From assembly GCA_965230415.1 (NCBI GenBank), contig CBDDKZ010000005.1, positions 930,001 to 994,000 of the forward strand: a stretch of 64,000 nucleotides of DNA, written 5' to 3'. Origin of the DNA: CBDDKZ01 sp965230415 (GTDB lineage Bacteria; Bacteroidota; Bacteroidia; Cytophagales; JAAEPT01). A program made the translations under genes and the position numbers. This document shows, piece after piece, positions 44,116 to 52,894 of this stretch. Numbering within the stretch: position 1 is the stretch's first letter; the number at the start of each line of letters is the position of its first letter. The notes under the pieces are model-generated. The model made no database searches, had not been told where the DNA came from, and worked only from the letters and a program-made list of their open reading frames with translations.

Positions 44116-45117
44116 CTACTTATTTCGTTCCAGTCTTTCACGCGTTTCCAGCAGTGTTTCCTGCAATTTTGCTTCCAGAATTTCTTTAGGCGGTAGATCG
44201 GTCCAGTATTCCGCTACGATAATCCCGTCTTTCTGCATTTCCAGCAATTCGATCTGCTCTTTGCTTGACTCCGCACAAATAATCAATCCGATTGGAGTTT
44301 CTTCGCCCTCTTGTTTTTCGTACTTATTCAACCATTTCAGGTACAATTCCATTTGCCCTTTATACTTTGCTTTGAATTTGTCTATTTTTAGTTCAATTGC
44401 CACTAGCCTTTTTAACTTTCGATGATAAAAGAGTAAATCCAAATTATAATCATCTCCATCAATAATGAGCCTCTTTTGTCTTTCAATAAAAGTGAAACCA
44501 CTTCCGAGCTCGAGTATAAATGACTCCAGTTCTTTGAGAATCGCAGACTCCAGGTCATTTTCCAGGTAGCCACTCTTCAATTCCAAGAAATCGAGCAGAT
44601 AAGGGTCTTTGAATACCCCCTTATTAATAAACGCATTATCATATAATTGAATATCAGCATTTTTGGTACGTTCGTAGGCTTTTTTTTCCACTTGCTTTCT
44701 GAGCTCCCTCACTCCAAAAGAGCCCTCACAGGCAATTTTTCCATAATAATCTCTCGCCGATTTTTCTTTTATCGGAATTAATACCAAAAAGTGCGACCAT
44801 GACAATTGTCGTGACAATGTCACGACATTCTTTACATCGGGAAATTGCCTTGCAAACTGAATCATGCGCCTTAGATTCTTTTCCTCATAATTATTGCCAA
44901 ATCGCGCAACCAATTCTCGTGACAGTGTCGCGACAATCCGTTTTCCATATTGAGCTCGCTCATTCTGTAAATCGCGTGTCAAAATTCGATTTCCGATATG
45001 CCAAAACAAGGCAGTAAGTGAACTGTTGGCATGAGATATGACCTGTAGTTTGGTTCGCTCAATCAGATCAATTACTTCTGACAATAATTCCTGATATTCT
45101 TTTTTTTCCGAGGTCAT
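44116..45117 (-). CDS. DUF1016/YhcG-type putative PD-(D/E)XK nuclease
   Basis: The 333-residue protein has the DUF1016 N-terminal helical domain (TALFWHIGNRI, YGKRIVATLSREL, QLSWSHFLVLI) and a C-terminal PD-(D/E)XK-like core (YNLDLLFYHRKLKRLVAIELK). Length fits the family. It is a single gene with no restriction or toxin partner beside it. Homologues occur in many genomes as unlinked putative nucleases, and the role is unknown. Confidence 0.88.
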   Translation of the reverse strand: MTSEKKEYQELLSEVIDLIERTKLQVISHANSSLTALFWHIGNRILTRDLQNERAQYGKRIVATLSRELVARFGNNYEEKNLRRMIQFARQFPDVKNVVTLSRQLSWSHFLVLIPIKEKSARDYYGKIACEGSFGVRELRKQVEKKAYERTKNADIQLYDNAFINKGVFKDPYLLDFLELKSGYLENDLESAILKELESFILELGSGFTFIERQKRLIIDGDDYNLDLLFYHRKLKRLVAIELKIDKFKAKYKGQMELYLKWLNKYEKQEGEETPIGLIICAESSKEQIELLEMQKDGIIVAEYWTDLPPKEILEAKLQETLLETRERLERNK

Positions 45118-45521
45118 AACACAGCTCTGGTTTATTCACTGTTCATAATAAATCAATAGAACACCTCTTAGCCCTCCCACATTTAATCAACATTCATAAG
45201 GTCAGGTTTATTTCTAAGTCGATAAAAAATACCATGTCATCAAAACAATAATGGTCACAAGACCCTAATAGCTTTTTAACTCTTCACTGTATATTCAGTC
45301 TTCTTGAAACATGCCCTTCCAAAGCTTTTTAAAAATCTCCCACTCCATCATGAATCTAACATAATGGAAAAAAACGCCGGTAAAATCAATCGCTCTTAGC
45401 TCCTGCTCTTTCTGCTCTTTCTAGTCCTTGCGCTATAATTTCCCAACACACTATACACTATCAAATATAGTTGTTACTAATATTAATAGCAATTATATTT
45501 CCAAAAATAAACTTTTACTGA
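45118..45521. other. 404-bp gene-free stretch between the DUF1016 and helicase genes
   Basis: I see no gene and no strong hairpin. A direct repeat of TGCTCTTTC (two copies, 45403-45420) and scattered T-runs are the only features. It probably carries the promoters of neither gene, since the helicase reads toward it and ends there. Confidence 0.5.
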
Positions 45522-46874
45522 TTACTTCTTTCTTTTATGTTGTCCCTTATCTCCTCTCGATTGTGGTTTTTTGTACTTAGCAGCCATTTTTCTTTTATGT
45601 GCCCCACCAAGGTTTACCTTCTTGTTTTTATCTTTTTTATCATGGAAAGCTTCTCCCGGTTCCATCTTCTTCTTGTTGTTTCTGCCAGGGTCTTTAAGTG
45701 GTTTTTCACGCACCCTGTCTTCCGGAGCCGCTTGCTGAGATACTTCCACCCATGCTGGCAATTCTAACGATGGAATTTCGTAAGACATCAATTGTTCTAT
45801 CTTAGCTTTGAGCTCCAATTCCTTATCAGCGCAGAACAATAAAGTTATCCCCTGTTTCTCTGCACGTCCCGTACGCCCAATTCGATGTATGTAATTTTCA
45901 GGATACTCAGGTGTATCAAAACTTATCACATGCGAAATATCCTCAATATCAATACCACGAGCAACTAAGTCCGTAGCTACCAACACCCTACAATCGCCTT
46001 TACCAAAACCTTCGATACTTCGCAGTCGGTAATTCTGTGTTTTGTTGGAATGTATTACAGCTATACCTCCCTGAACATTACCATCAAGTGCCTCAAATAA
46101 TCGATCGGCACTTTTCTTATTACCAACAAAGACCAACACCTTACTGAATGTTTCATCTTCTTGGAGTAAATGAATTAACAAATTCACCTTCGTATAAAAA
46201 TTGGGGACAGGTACCCATTGTTGATCAATATTCTTTAGTCGCTCTCCACTTTGCGCAATGACAATCTTTTCCGGAGTAACAAAATAATCATCAATGATGA
46301 GTTCTACATCATCGGTCATGGTTGCGGAAAAAAGGACATTTTGTCGACGTTCGGGTAACAATTCGAACAAATTTTGCAACTGAGGTCTAAAGCCCATATC
46401 CAGCATTTCGTCTACTTCATCGATCACCACTCTTCTCACCAATTTGAGTTGTACCGCTCGGCTTATTGCGAGGTCATACAATCGCCCGGGAGTAGCCACA
46501 AGCACATCTACCCCCTCTTCTACTTCTTGTTTGTGCGTATTGATATTCACGCCTCCATATACAGCAAGAGCCCTGGTGCTTGTGTAGGTAGTCAGTTTAG
46601 TGATTTCATTCAAGACCTGCACGGCCAATTCCCTGGTAGGCACAAGAATAAGCAAGCGCGGATGAAGCTCTTTACTGAATTTCAAATCACGTACAAGCGG
46701 TAATAAATAGGCTAACGTTTTACCCGTACCTGTTTGGGCTATACCTACAACATCTTTTCCGGAAGCTATTGTTTTGAAAGATGCTGTCTGCACCGGAGTT
46801 GGTTTGGTGATACCAGATTCTTCCAAAGCATTCAATAATGGAGCTGGAATATTTAGTTCTGAGAATGATTGCAT
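45522..46874 (-). CDS. DEAD-box RNA helicase (motif II reads DEVD)
   Basis: The 450-residue protein has a two-domain core: Walker A AQTGTGKT (46-53), PTRELAVQV, TPGRLYDLA, motif II VIDEVDEML, motif III SATMT, and motif VI HRIGRTGRA. Motif II is DEVD in place of DEAD, which is allowed in this superfamily. A basic, Gly/Lys-rich tail (about 390-450) should bind RNA, as in RhlE-like helicases acting in RNA decay and cold response. It is divergent from the deacetylase lipoprotein gene. Confidence 0.92.
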   Translation of the reverse strand: MQSFSELNIPAPLLNALEESGITKPTPVQTASFKTIASGKDVVGIAQTGTGKTLAYLLPLVRDLKFSKELHPRLLILVPTRELAVQVLNEITKLTTYTSTRALAVYGGVNINTHKQEVEEGVDVLVATPGRLYDLAISRAVQLKLVRRVVIDEVDEMLDMGFRPQLQNLFELLPERRQNVLFSATMTDDVELIIDDYFVTPEKIVIAQSGERLKNIDQQWVPVPNFYTKVNLLIHLLQEDETFSKVLVFVGNKKSADRLFEALDGNVQGGIAVIHSNKTQNYRLRSIEGFGKGDCRVLVATDLVARGIDIEDISHVISFDTPEYPENYIHRIGRTGRAEKQGITLLFCADKELELKAKIEQLMSYEIPSLELPAWVEVSQQAAPEDRVREKPLKDPGRNNKKKMEPGEAFHDKKDKNKKVNLGGAHKRKMAAKYKKPQSRGDKGQHKRKK

Positions 46875-47004
46875 CTTGCAAAGTTACGCTATAACTTACG
46901 AATTATGTGAATTGATTAAAAAAATCAACAGACCACCATCATACTTATTTGACAAACATAAGCTTCGCCCTCTTTGCATACTGCACATTAACCTTTTAGC
47001 GACC

Positions 47005-47802
47005 ATGAAATTAGCTTTACTTCATGCCTTCCAAATTGTGCTTTACCTTTGCATAGGTATTCTTTTCAATTCCTGTAATTTTGATCAAAACTGTCCTAAC
47101 TGTATTGGAGGTGTGGTCTTTTCTTTTGACGATGACCACATAGAAGAGTGGTTTACCTATAAAGATCTTTTAAAGAAATACGGAATAAAAGCTACATTTT
47201 GCATTACACGACCTCATTTGCTTAGCGAGCCTGAATTGAAGAAACTACGTCAGTTACAGTTAGAAGGTCATGAAATAGCCTGTCATAGTTATGATCATGT
47301 GGACGCCACTAACTACCTTGACTCCCTGGACACTTATATGGACAAGCAAATTCACAGAGCCAGGCATATATTGGAGACCAACGGATTTGAATTGGAGTCT
47401 TTTGCATACCCCTTTGGTACGAGCCACCCAAAAATCGATTCACTCCTGACAAATGAATTCAAATACTTACGCAAAGCGACCTGGAATGAAAAGGAACAAT
47501 CTATTTCCTTATATGACGAAATCTATGCTAGCAGAGCGCATCATCACATTGTGAACTCAATGGGTATTGATGTCAACTACAAAATTCCGTTGGATGATTT
47601 AGAGGTAGGGCTCCTGCGTGCGAAAAACCGAAACGAAGTATTAATACTGTATGCGCACAAGATCAATGACAAGCAAACCGACTATACTATTTCTGCTAGA
47701 TATCTTGAAGAAGCATTTCGGTTATGCAAAAAACATGATATAAAGACTATCAGGTTGAAAGATCTGGATTCTTTTTTTGTAGCTAATGACTCACACCTAT
47801 AA
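47005..47802 (+). CDS. Polysaccharide deacetylase-like lipoprotein, C-terminal end replaced by an IS insertion
   Basis: I chose ATG 47005 (signal peptide with lipobox Cys24, LFNSC); an earlier frame would add a long unlikely prefix. The 265-residue protein has the NodB motif FSFDDDH (Asp42-44) and His94/His98 in CHSYDHVD, which fit metal and catalytic positions of carbohydrate esterase family 4. The stop codon lies inside the left inverted repeat of the IS110-type element (47792-47806), so the last three codons (Ser-His-Leu) come from the IS. Only a few residues may be lost, and activity is probable. Confidence 0.8.
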   Translation: MKLALLHAFQIVLYLCIGILFNSCNFDQNCPNCIGGVVFSFDDDHIEEWFTYKDLLKKYGIKATFCITRPHLLSEPELKKLRQLQLEGHEIACHSYDHVDATNYLDSLDTYMDKQIHRARHILETNGFELESFAYPFGTSHPKIDSLLTNEFKYLRKATWNEKEQSISLYDEIYASRAHHHIVNSMGIDVNYKIPLDDLEVGLLRAKNRNEVLILYAHKINDKQTDYTISARYLEEAFRLCKKHDIKTIRLKDLDSFFVANDSHL

Positions 47803-47806
47803 GGTT
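47792..47806. repeat. Left inverted repeat of the IS110/IS1111-type element
   Basis: CACACCTATAAGGTT, exact reverse complement of the right repeat. Its bases supply the stop codon of the deacetylase gene. Confidence 0.85.
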
Positions 47807-48040
47807 TTCGTCATGTAATGTCGTTACTGAGTACTCTAGCTAACTTAGATATTGTTAAATTAGCGAAGACCTTTAAGTAAGGCCGATTTTCAAATGTTGC
47901 TTAGAGCACCAAAGGTTTTCAGGTTGAGATGTTTGCGATAAGTACAGTGGTGGTCATTATGATCAAATGAACCCCGTTCAGTTTAATTTTAGCCAAAAGC
48001 ACATCTTCTTAAAGGATATCTTCATTAAAAGTAAATAGTT
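47807..48040 (+). ncRNA. Candidate bridge RNA region (IS leader)
   Basis: In IS110-family elements the noncoding end encodes a bridge RNA that pairs with target and donor. This 234-bp leader is the only noncoding part long enough. It contains stem-like pieces (GCTAA...TTAGC at 47839-47861 and TCATT...AATGA near 47960) and a 7-base TAGCTAA (47837-47843) that also occurs just left of the insertion (47780-47786). The 7-base match could be chance. Transcription and structure are unproven. Confidence 0.35.
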
Positions 48041-49408
48041 ATGAGTAATACAGTAGAGATGCAAGTAGTTCATCCTCATGCAGCGGGCATTGATGTGGGG
48101 AGTCGTTCTCATTGGGTAGCGGTAGGTCAAGGGGCTGATCAGGTGAAAGAATTTGGGGTTTATCATCAAGACTTAGAGGATTTGGTTTCCTTTCTTAAGT
48201 CTCATCAGATACGAACGGTGGCATTAGAAAGCACAGGTAGTTATTGGCAAAATCTATACAGTCTCTTAGATGCCTCAGGATTTGAGACCTGTTTATGTAA
48301 TGGTAAATTCACCAAGCATATAAAAGGTAGAAAAACAGACATACAAGACTGTCAATGGATACAGAAATTACATATGCTGGGGCTTCTCAATCATAGCTTT
48401 TTACCTGAAGAAAAAACGGAAGTTCTTCGTACCTATTGTCGCCATCGAGATACGTTAATTAAGTCCGCTGCCCGTAGTAGTAATAAAATGCAAAAGTACC
48501 TGCGTCTACTCAATTTGCGTCTTGATGTAGTGGTTCGAGACATTTGTGGTGCTACAGGCATGAAAATTATCCGAGCTATTTGTCAAGGAGAAACAGATGG
48601 GAAAAAACTAGCTTCATTCAGAGATAAAAGATGCAAGAAAAGTGAAGAAGAAATAGCCAAAGCATTGAAAGGAAATGGAAGAAAAGATTATCTGTTTACC
48701 CTTAAGCAAGAGTTGGATACCTACGATTTTTATCAAGACAAGATTAAACAATGTGATCTTGAAATTGGAGAGCAACTTGATTACATCATAGTTGATGATG
48801 AAAATAAAAAACAACACCTTCCCCCAAAGGGTAAGCGTAAACACCATAAAAACGATCCCAAAAACCTACATATTCAAAACTTATCGTATCAAATGTTTGA
48901 AGGAGTAGACCTCTCTCAAATAGAAGGTGTTAGTACGGCAACCCTGTTAACATTGATGAGTGAATTGGGGATAGAGGGGATCAGTAAGTTTGAAACAGCC
49001 AAGCAGTTTACAAGCTGGCTTAGGCTGGCTCCTAACAACAAAGTCAGTGGAGGCAAATTACTTTCCAGTCGTATTCCTAAAGGAAGTAATCGAGTAAAAA
49101 TAGCTCTACGCAATGCTGCTAATGTGATAGGAAATCAAAAGAAGTCTACACCGCTCAAAGATTTTTTTGCCAAAATATCATTCAGAAAAGGCAGAGCCGC
49201 AGCCATTAGTGCAACGGCTAGAAAACTGGCAGTAATCATCTGGAATATGGTAACAAAAGGAGTGCCCTATAACAGAACAAAACTTCATGTTGATGAAGAC
49301 AAACAAAGAAATTCGGTCATCAAAAGAATAAAGAATCAGATGAAAAACTACAGCATAACCATAGATATGGTTCAAATAGAAGATAATCCCCCTTTAACTA
49401 CTTGTTAA
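48041..49408 (+). CDS. IS110-family transposase (recombinase)
   Basis: The 455-residue protein has the DEDD-type RuvC-like N-terminal domain: Asp18 (AGIDVGS), Glu63 (ALESTGSYW), Asp100 and Asp103 (RKTDIQDCQW). A C-terminal Transposase_20 domain carries a helix-turn-like IEGVSTATLLTLMSELGI and SWLRLAPNNKVSGGKLLSS, where the catalytic serine should lie. It is longer than most IS110 enzymes, with a basic insert near residues 260-285 (KGKRKHHKNDPKNL). It is guided by an RNA in known relatives; no accessory genes are seen. Confidence 0.95.
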   Translation: MSNTVEMQVVHPHAAGIDVGSRSHWVAVGQGADQVKEFGVYHQDLEDLVSFLKSHQIRTVALESTGSYWQNLYSLLDASGFETCLCNGKFTKHIKGRKTDIQDCQWIQKLHMLGLLNHSFLPEEKTEVLRTYCRHRDTLIKSAARSSNKMQKYLRLLNLRLDVVVRDICGATGMKIIRAICQGETDGKKLASFRDKRCKKSEEEIAKALKGNGRKDYLFTLKQELDTYDFYQDKIKQCDLEIGEQLDYIIVDDENKKQHLPPKGKRKHHKNDPKNLHIQNLSYQMFEGVDLSQIEGVSTATLLTLMSELGIEGISKFETAKQFTSWLRLAPNNKVSGGKLLSSRIPKGSNRVKIALRNAANVIGNQKKSTPLKDFFAKISFRKGRAAAISATARKLAVIIWNMVTKGVPYNRTKLHVDEDKQRNSVIKRIKNQMKNYSITIDMVQIEDNPPLTTC

Positions 49409-49444
49409 AGTAAATTGATAAGGGAGTTAGTCAGTTTTTTAAGC

Positions 49445-49459
49445 AACCTTATAGGTGTG
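49445..49459. repeat. Right inverted repeat of the IS110/IS1111-type element
   Basis: AACCTTATAGGTGTG, exact reverse complement of the left repeat at 47792-47806. Confidence 0.85.
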
Positions 49460-49460
49460 G

Positions 49461-49520
49461 TGAAAAACCTTCCAGGTTCGTGATTTAACCTGGAGGGTTA
49501 AATCACGAACCTGGAAGGTT
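49461..49520 (-). terminator. Terminator with a perfect 25-bp stem, next to the IS
   Basis: Bases 49466-49490 pair perfectly with 49496-49520 around a 5-base loop. On the minus strand the stem is followed by TTTTTCA (T-run partly within the stem), 13 bp after the stop of the beta-barrel gene, so it should end that operon. It may also have ended the deacetylase transcript before the IS entered. Its arm start AACCTTCCA also occurs at 24266. Confidence 0.75.
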
Positions 49521-49532
49521 GAATTGACTTTA

Positions 49533-50336
49533 TTAAAACTCGCTAAACGTGATACCTATAGAGAATGGAGTTACCTGCAAGGCTTTATCTTTCTCAAACA
49601 AACTGGTCAATGAGTAGCGCCCGTATATAAAAGTATCTCCAAATCCTATTCTTACCAGCGCATCAAACTTGAAGGGATTAGTGTTAAAATCGTCTCTAAC
49701 TTTGGTTTTATAGTCCTGATTTGCCAATGTATACTTTTGCTTAATCATGGACCCTATTCTAAATCCTCCAATTACACCAACCTGCAATTGTACCGGGCGT
49801 TCCATATTCCCTATTCTGGCTCCAACTATGAGCGGTACTTCCAGGTATGCGGTTCTCAGTTTATATTTGTCATAATCTACAACTGTATCTCGCAAAAACA
49901 TTGTTGTATCGCTGTTAGAAGCAATATTGATATTATTTCTGAAGCGATAACCATTCCAGGTGATACCAAAACCCGGTGACACATAAATGCGGCGTTTAAG
50001 ACTATCCGGCCGGGTGTACATCAAATGGAAACCGAAACTTCTCGATCGTGCGTAATCAAGCTCCATATTTTTGTATTCAGGATCGAGGTCTAAGGCTCCA
50101 TCTGCATTTAAAAAGCCGTTTACTCCAAAGTCTATTGTAATACCTACATGATCTTCATCATCTTTATTCTCTTCACAGATCTCTTCATTTCCTACAAGCG
50201 TAGTATCATTCTCTATGATCAAAACAGATGAGTTACCAATACGTAATCTGGTTGTATCATTGGCGACCTTTTGTTTCTGAGCAAAACCTGAAATACTTAA
50301 CAATAAAACTGGAATATATATTAATATCTTTTTCAT
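49533..50336 (-). CDS. PorT-like outer-membrane beta-barrel protein
   Basis: The 267-residue product has a signal peptide (MKKILIYIPVLLLSISGFAQ). An acidic N-terminal region (ENKDDEDHVG) follows, then a small barrel (about 65-267) with strands such as LEVPLIVGARIGN, VQLQVGVIGGFRIG and FIYGRYSLTSLF. It is the last gene of the AlkD/sigma/anti-sigma operon after a 75-bp gap. Proteins of this type are often the structural or stress output of an ECF system; the role here is unknown. Confidence 0.82.
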   Translation of the reverse strand: MKKILIYIPVLLLSISGFAQKQKVANDTTRLRIGNSSVLIIENDTTLVGNEEICEENKDDEDHVGITIDFGVNGFLNADGALDLDPEYKNMELDYARSRSFGFHLMYTRPDSLKRRIYVSPGFGITWNGYRFRNNINIASNSDTTMFLRDTVVDYDKYKLRTAYLEVPLIVGARIGNMERPVQLQVGVIGGFRIGSMIKQKYTLANQDYKTKVRDDFNTNPFKFDALVRIGFGDTFIYGRYSLTSLFEKDKALQVTPFSIGITFSEF

Positions 50337-50411
50337 CTCTCGTTTAATTTTGGGTTACTGTTTTCCATCGCGATTCAAGCATAAGACGCTCATAAGCGTG
50401 ATTAGTTACAG

Positions 50412-51575
50412 CTACCTTCTAATTTTTTTCGAATAGGCAAATTTACCGATTGATATGTTTATAGATCTTTCATCGGTGGCATTGCTGCCATATGATGCAC
50501 TAGCTTTTTCAGACTTATCCAATGAATTTGCCAATGCCATCACAATTTCATCTTTCTCAATTTTTTCGGTTGACACCTCTTTTTGTCCCAATACATGTTT
50601 CCGAATATTTTTATTCACCCACTGCCCTAATTTCAATGGCCCCTGATGTTTTTTATCACTAACGGAAGCCAGGAGTTCTTGCTTTGGCAAACCTGTGCTT
50701 TGCTCTTCTCCATTTGAAGAATCCACATTGGCAATTGCTGTTGGCAGCAACTCCCTGGTAGGTATTTCTCCGTCTGAGTTATGCTGCTCTGCAAGCTCAA
50801 GTGTCACTATCTCCTTTTTGGTCACGTCTGCCAAGGATGCTTCTTTGAACGCCTTTTGATTTGCGTGTTGTTCATCTGAAAATACAGGCTCTCTATTTTC
50901 CTTTCTTTCTTTTACTACTACACTTTCTTCCGCTGTTTCCAGGTTGTTAGCAACAGGCAATACTTTCTTTTTATGCACACCTTCAGATTCATGGCTGGTT
51001 TCTATTTGTTCTTCCGCCTGTGCAACGGGGTTTAATAGGGACACCTCCTCTTCAACAGCCTTGTTATCGGTTGTCTGAGCAAAATTAGCAGTACCCTTTT
51101 GTCCTGGGTCTTCCGGCCCGTTAAATAGAATAAAGAATAGGGCCACCGCAGCAGCACTGGCCAGGGGAATCAGGTAAATCAATCGCCCCTCACGTTTCTT
51201 TAATTGCTCTTTGTGTGGGTATTGAATTTCAGGAGCTACGAGTTTTGTTTTTGTGTAGGAAGTTGCCAGAGCAGCAGCTTCTGCAAAACTATTCAAATAA
51301 GTCTTTAGCTCATTTTCGTCGGCTTCACTTAGCTGATCTTCCAAAGACGCTATTATATACTCTTCAACGTTGTTAGCATTAATATCTTTATATAAGTTGG
51401 TTTTATCATAATCTAACTGGGGACTTTCCAACGCAGGCAGCACCTCCATATCTTCTTTCAGCTCCGGATTATTCTCTAAAAACAATAGAAACTGAGCAGT
51501 ATCCTCGGGAGACAGCGTACCTTCAAGGTAATCCAAATAAAAAGCTTCGTAATTATTTTTGGTAATCTCACTCAT
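50412..51575 (-). CDS. Anti-sigma factor-like membrane protein
   Basis: The 387-residue product has a helical cytoplasmic N-terminus (1-125, EAFYLDYLEGTLSPEDTAQF) typical of anti-sigma domains. One membrane helix (132-151) is followed by a long low-complexity Glu/Lys-rich periplasmic part that ends SYGSNATDERSINISIGKF. The sigma factor stop and this start share one base (TAATG). The periplasmic half is much longer than in ordinary FecR-type anti-sigmas and shows no FecR domain. Confidence 0.85.
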   Translation of the reverse strand: MSEITKNNYEAFYLDYLEGTLSPEDTAQFLLFLENNPELKEDMEVLPALESPQLDYDKTNLYKDINANNVEEYIIASLEDQLSEADENELKTYLNSFAEAAALATSYTKTKLVAPEIQYPHKEQLKKREGRLIYLIPLASAAAVALFFILFNGPEDPGQKGTANFAQTTDNKAVEEEVSLLNPVAQAEEQIETSHESEGVHKKKVLPVANNLETAEESVVVKERKENREPVFSDEQHANQKAFKEASLADVTKKEIVTLELAEQHNSDGEIPTRELLPTAIANVDSSNGEEQSTGLPKQELLASVSDKKHQGPLKLGQWVNKNIRKHVLGQKEVSTEKIEKDEIVMALANSLDKSEKASASYGSNATDERSINISIGKFAYSKKIRR

Positions 51576-52060
51576 TATAATACTGTCTCTATGCTTTTAA
51601 TATATTTTTGTAAATGTTTTCGTGCCCTAAATATATACACTTTGACTTGAGATTCTGAAAGATTTAATATTTCTCCGATCTCCTGATAGGAATACCCTTC
51701 ATAATCTCTCAACAACACTGCTGAACGCTGATCTTCGGGGAGCCTTAATAGTGCTTTTTCCAAAATTTCATTCAGGTCACTGTATTGTCGACTATGAGAA
51801 TAAGTCATTTCAGCATTTTCATCCATTTTGACAATCCTTTTGTTTTTTCGGATGTTGTCTATCAAGGTATGATAAGCCGATGTAAACAAATAGGATTTCA
51901 CTTTTTCGTTAGCTACATTATCATGCTTCTCCCAAAGTTTGGCAAACACCTCCTGGACGACATCTTTAGCAGATTCGTCATCATTAATGTTTTTTAGTAC
52001 AAACCGATATAACCCATCGGCATACTTTTCTACAGCCTTGTTATATTCTTTCCGTGTCAT
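51575..52060 (-). CDS. ECF-type RNA polymerase sigma factor
   Basis: The 161-residue protein starts at ATG 52060; an in-frame GTG at 52135 would add 25 residues without sigma features. It has sigma region 2 (DESAKDVVQEVFAKLWE, SYLFTSAYHTLIDNIRK) and region 4 (ALLRLPEDQRSAVLLRDYEG, EIGEILNLSESQVKVYIFRAR). It is translationally coupled to its anti-sigma and sits 80 bp after the AlkD-like gene. It probably directs that transcript and outer-membrane genes. Confidence 0.93.
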   Translation of the reverse strand: MTRKEYNKAVEKYADGLYRFVLKNINDDESAKDVVQEVFAKLWEKHDNVANEKVKSYLFTSAYHTLIDNIRKNKRIVKMDENAEMTYSHSRQYSDLNEILEKALLRLPEDQRSAVLLRDYEGYSYQEIGEILNLSESQVKVYIFRARKHLQKYIKSIETVL

Positions 52061-52140
52061 TTTGTTCGAGTCGCCTATAAGACGCCCCAAGGTTCCGAAA
52101 GTTACAGCGCTCGCAAAAAAAATATTTTTTTTCACTTTAC

Positions 52141-52842
52141 CTATTCTGCGCGGTATATCGAACGTGGATAATCTGACAATCGCACTTTTTCACTACTCAG
52201 TTCTTTAAATACGTCATTGCCCACCCAACACGCACTTTTATTTTCACTATTTTTTAGTTCTTTTGCCAGTTTGAGCGCTTCGTTCTTCAGATCAACATTT
52301 CGTTTTCCGATGTTACGCAGGGACCAACTAATTGCTTTTGCAACCAAATGCCGTCCATCACCTGCCTCTCTTCTTATTACAGGAATAAAAGCTTGAAAAA
52401 AATTATTATCAGCCTTTTTATCGGCCATAGTCAATGCCGCTAAAGTAGCAAAGGCAGCTCTTTTTTCGAATTCAGGCTGCCTGGCACTCCATTCCATAAT
52501 TTTATCCTTTGCATAAACACTTTTAGCAAAAAGTTTCATACAAAAGGTATCACAAATTTCCCAGTTGTCGAATGCCGCTGTCCATTGATCCATCAAATCG
52601 GGGCTAAGCTCTTTGGCCGGGTATATTTTCGCACAAATAAGTTTGGCCTCATAAACTCCCGAAGTGTAGAGTTCCATCGCCAGGTCAGCATCTTTCGGGC
52701 ACTTCTTTATAATTTCGTTCAAATCGTTTTGGTAGACACCCAGTGAGTTCACTGTATGAACGCCAAACTTTTGAGCCTTCAGAGCCACTTTCGATGCATC
52801 TCCAAGTGCTCTCAGTTCTTTTAGAATCGATGAAGCATGCAT
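52141..52842 (-). CDS. AlkD-like DNA alkylation repair protein (HEAT repeats)
   Basis: The 233-residue protein is all-helical with HEAT-like repeats: ALKAQKFGVH, EIIKKCPKDADLAMELY, FDNWEICDTFCMKLF and FIPVIRREAGDGRHLVAKAISWSLRNIG. AlkD-type glycosylases remove bulky alkylated purines, and the FDNWEICDTF segment matches the family. I chose ATG 52842; the 12 residues upstream begin with GTG. It precedes the sigma factor, an unusual neighbour for a repair gene. Confidence 0.85.
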   Translation of the reverse strand: MHASSILKELRALGDASKVALKAQKFGVHTVNSLGVYQNDLNEIIKKCPKDADLAMELYTSGVYEAKLICAKIYPAKELSPDLMDQWTAAFDNWEICDTFCMKLFAKSVYAKDKIMEWSARQPEFEKRAAFATLAALTMADKKADNNFFQAFIPVIRREAGDGRHLVAKAISWSLRNIGKRNVDLKNEALKLAKELKNSENKSACWVGNDVFKELSSEKVRLSDYPRSIYRAE

Positions 52843-52894
52843 CAACCACCTAATTTTATTATTAAAACCATAACCCACTTACCTTATTAAACAG

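Larger units (their letters stand above)
47792..49459 (+). mobile_element. IS110/IS1111-type insertion sequence
   Basis: The element is bounded by perfect 15-bp inverted repeats, CACACCTATAAGGTT (47792-47806) and AACCTTATAGGTGTG (49445-49459). Between them lie a 234-bp leader, the transposase gene and about 36 bp of tail before the right repeat. The presence of inverted repeats fits the IS1111 branch, while the long 5' noncoding part fits the IS110 branch where the bridge RNA lies. True ends may lie a few bases outside the repeats. No target duplication is visible. It sits at the end of the deacetylase gene and just before a terminator hairpin. Confidence 0.85.

Noticed and set aside
44808..44933. 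Palindromes GTCGTGACA-A-TGTCACGAC and a near copy inside the DUF1016 gene
   Set aside because: They fall on repeated Thr-Leu-Ser-Arg codons in conserved helices of the protein, so the palindrome is a by-product of coding.
47803..48040. IS leader read as a small coding gene
   Set aside because: No frame of useful length with a start and family resemblance; bridge RNA is a better candidate.
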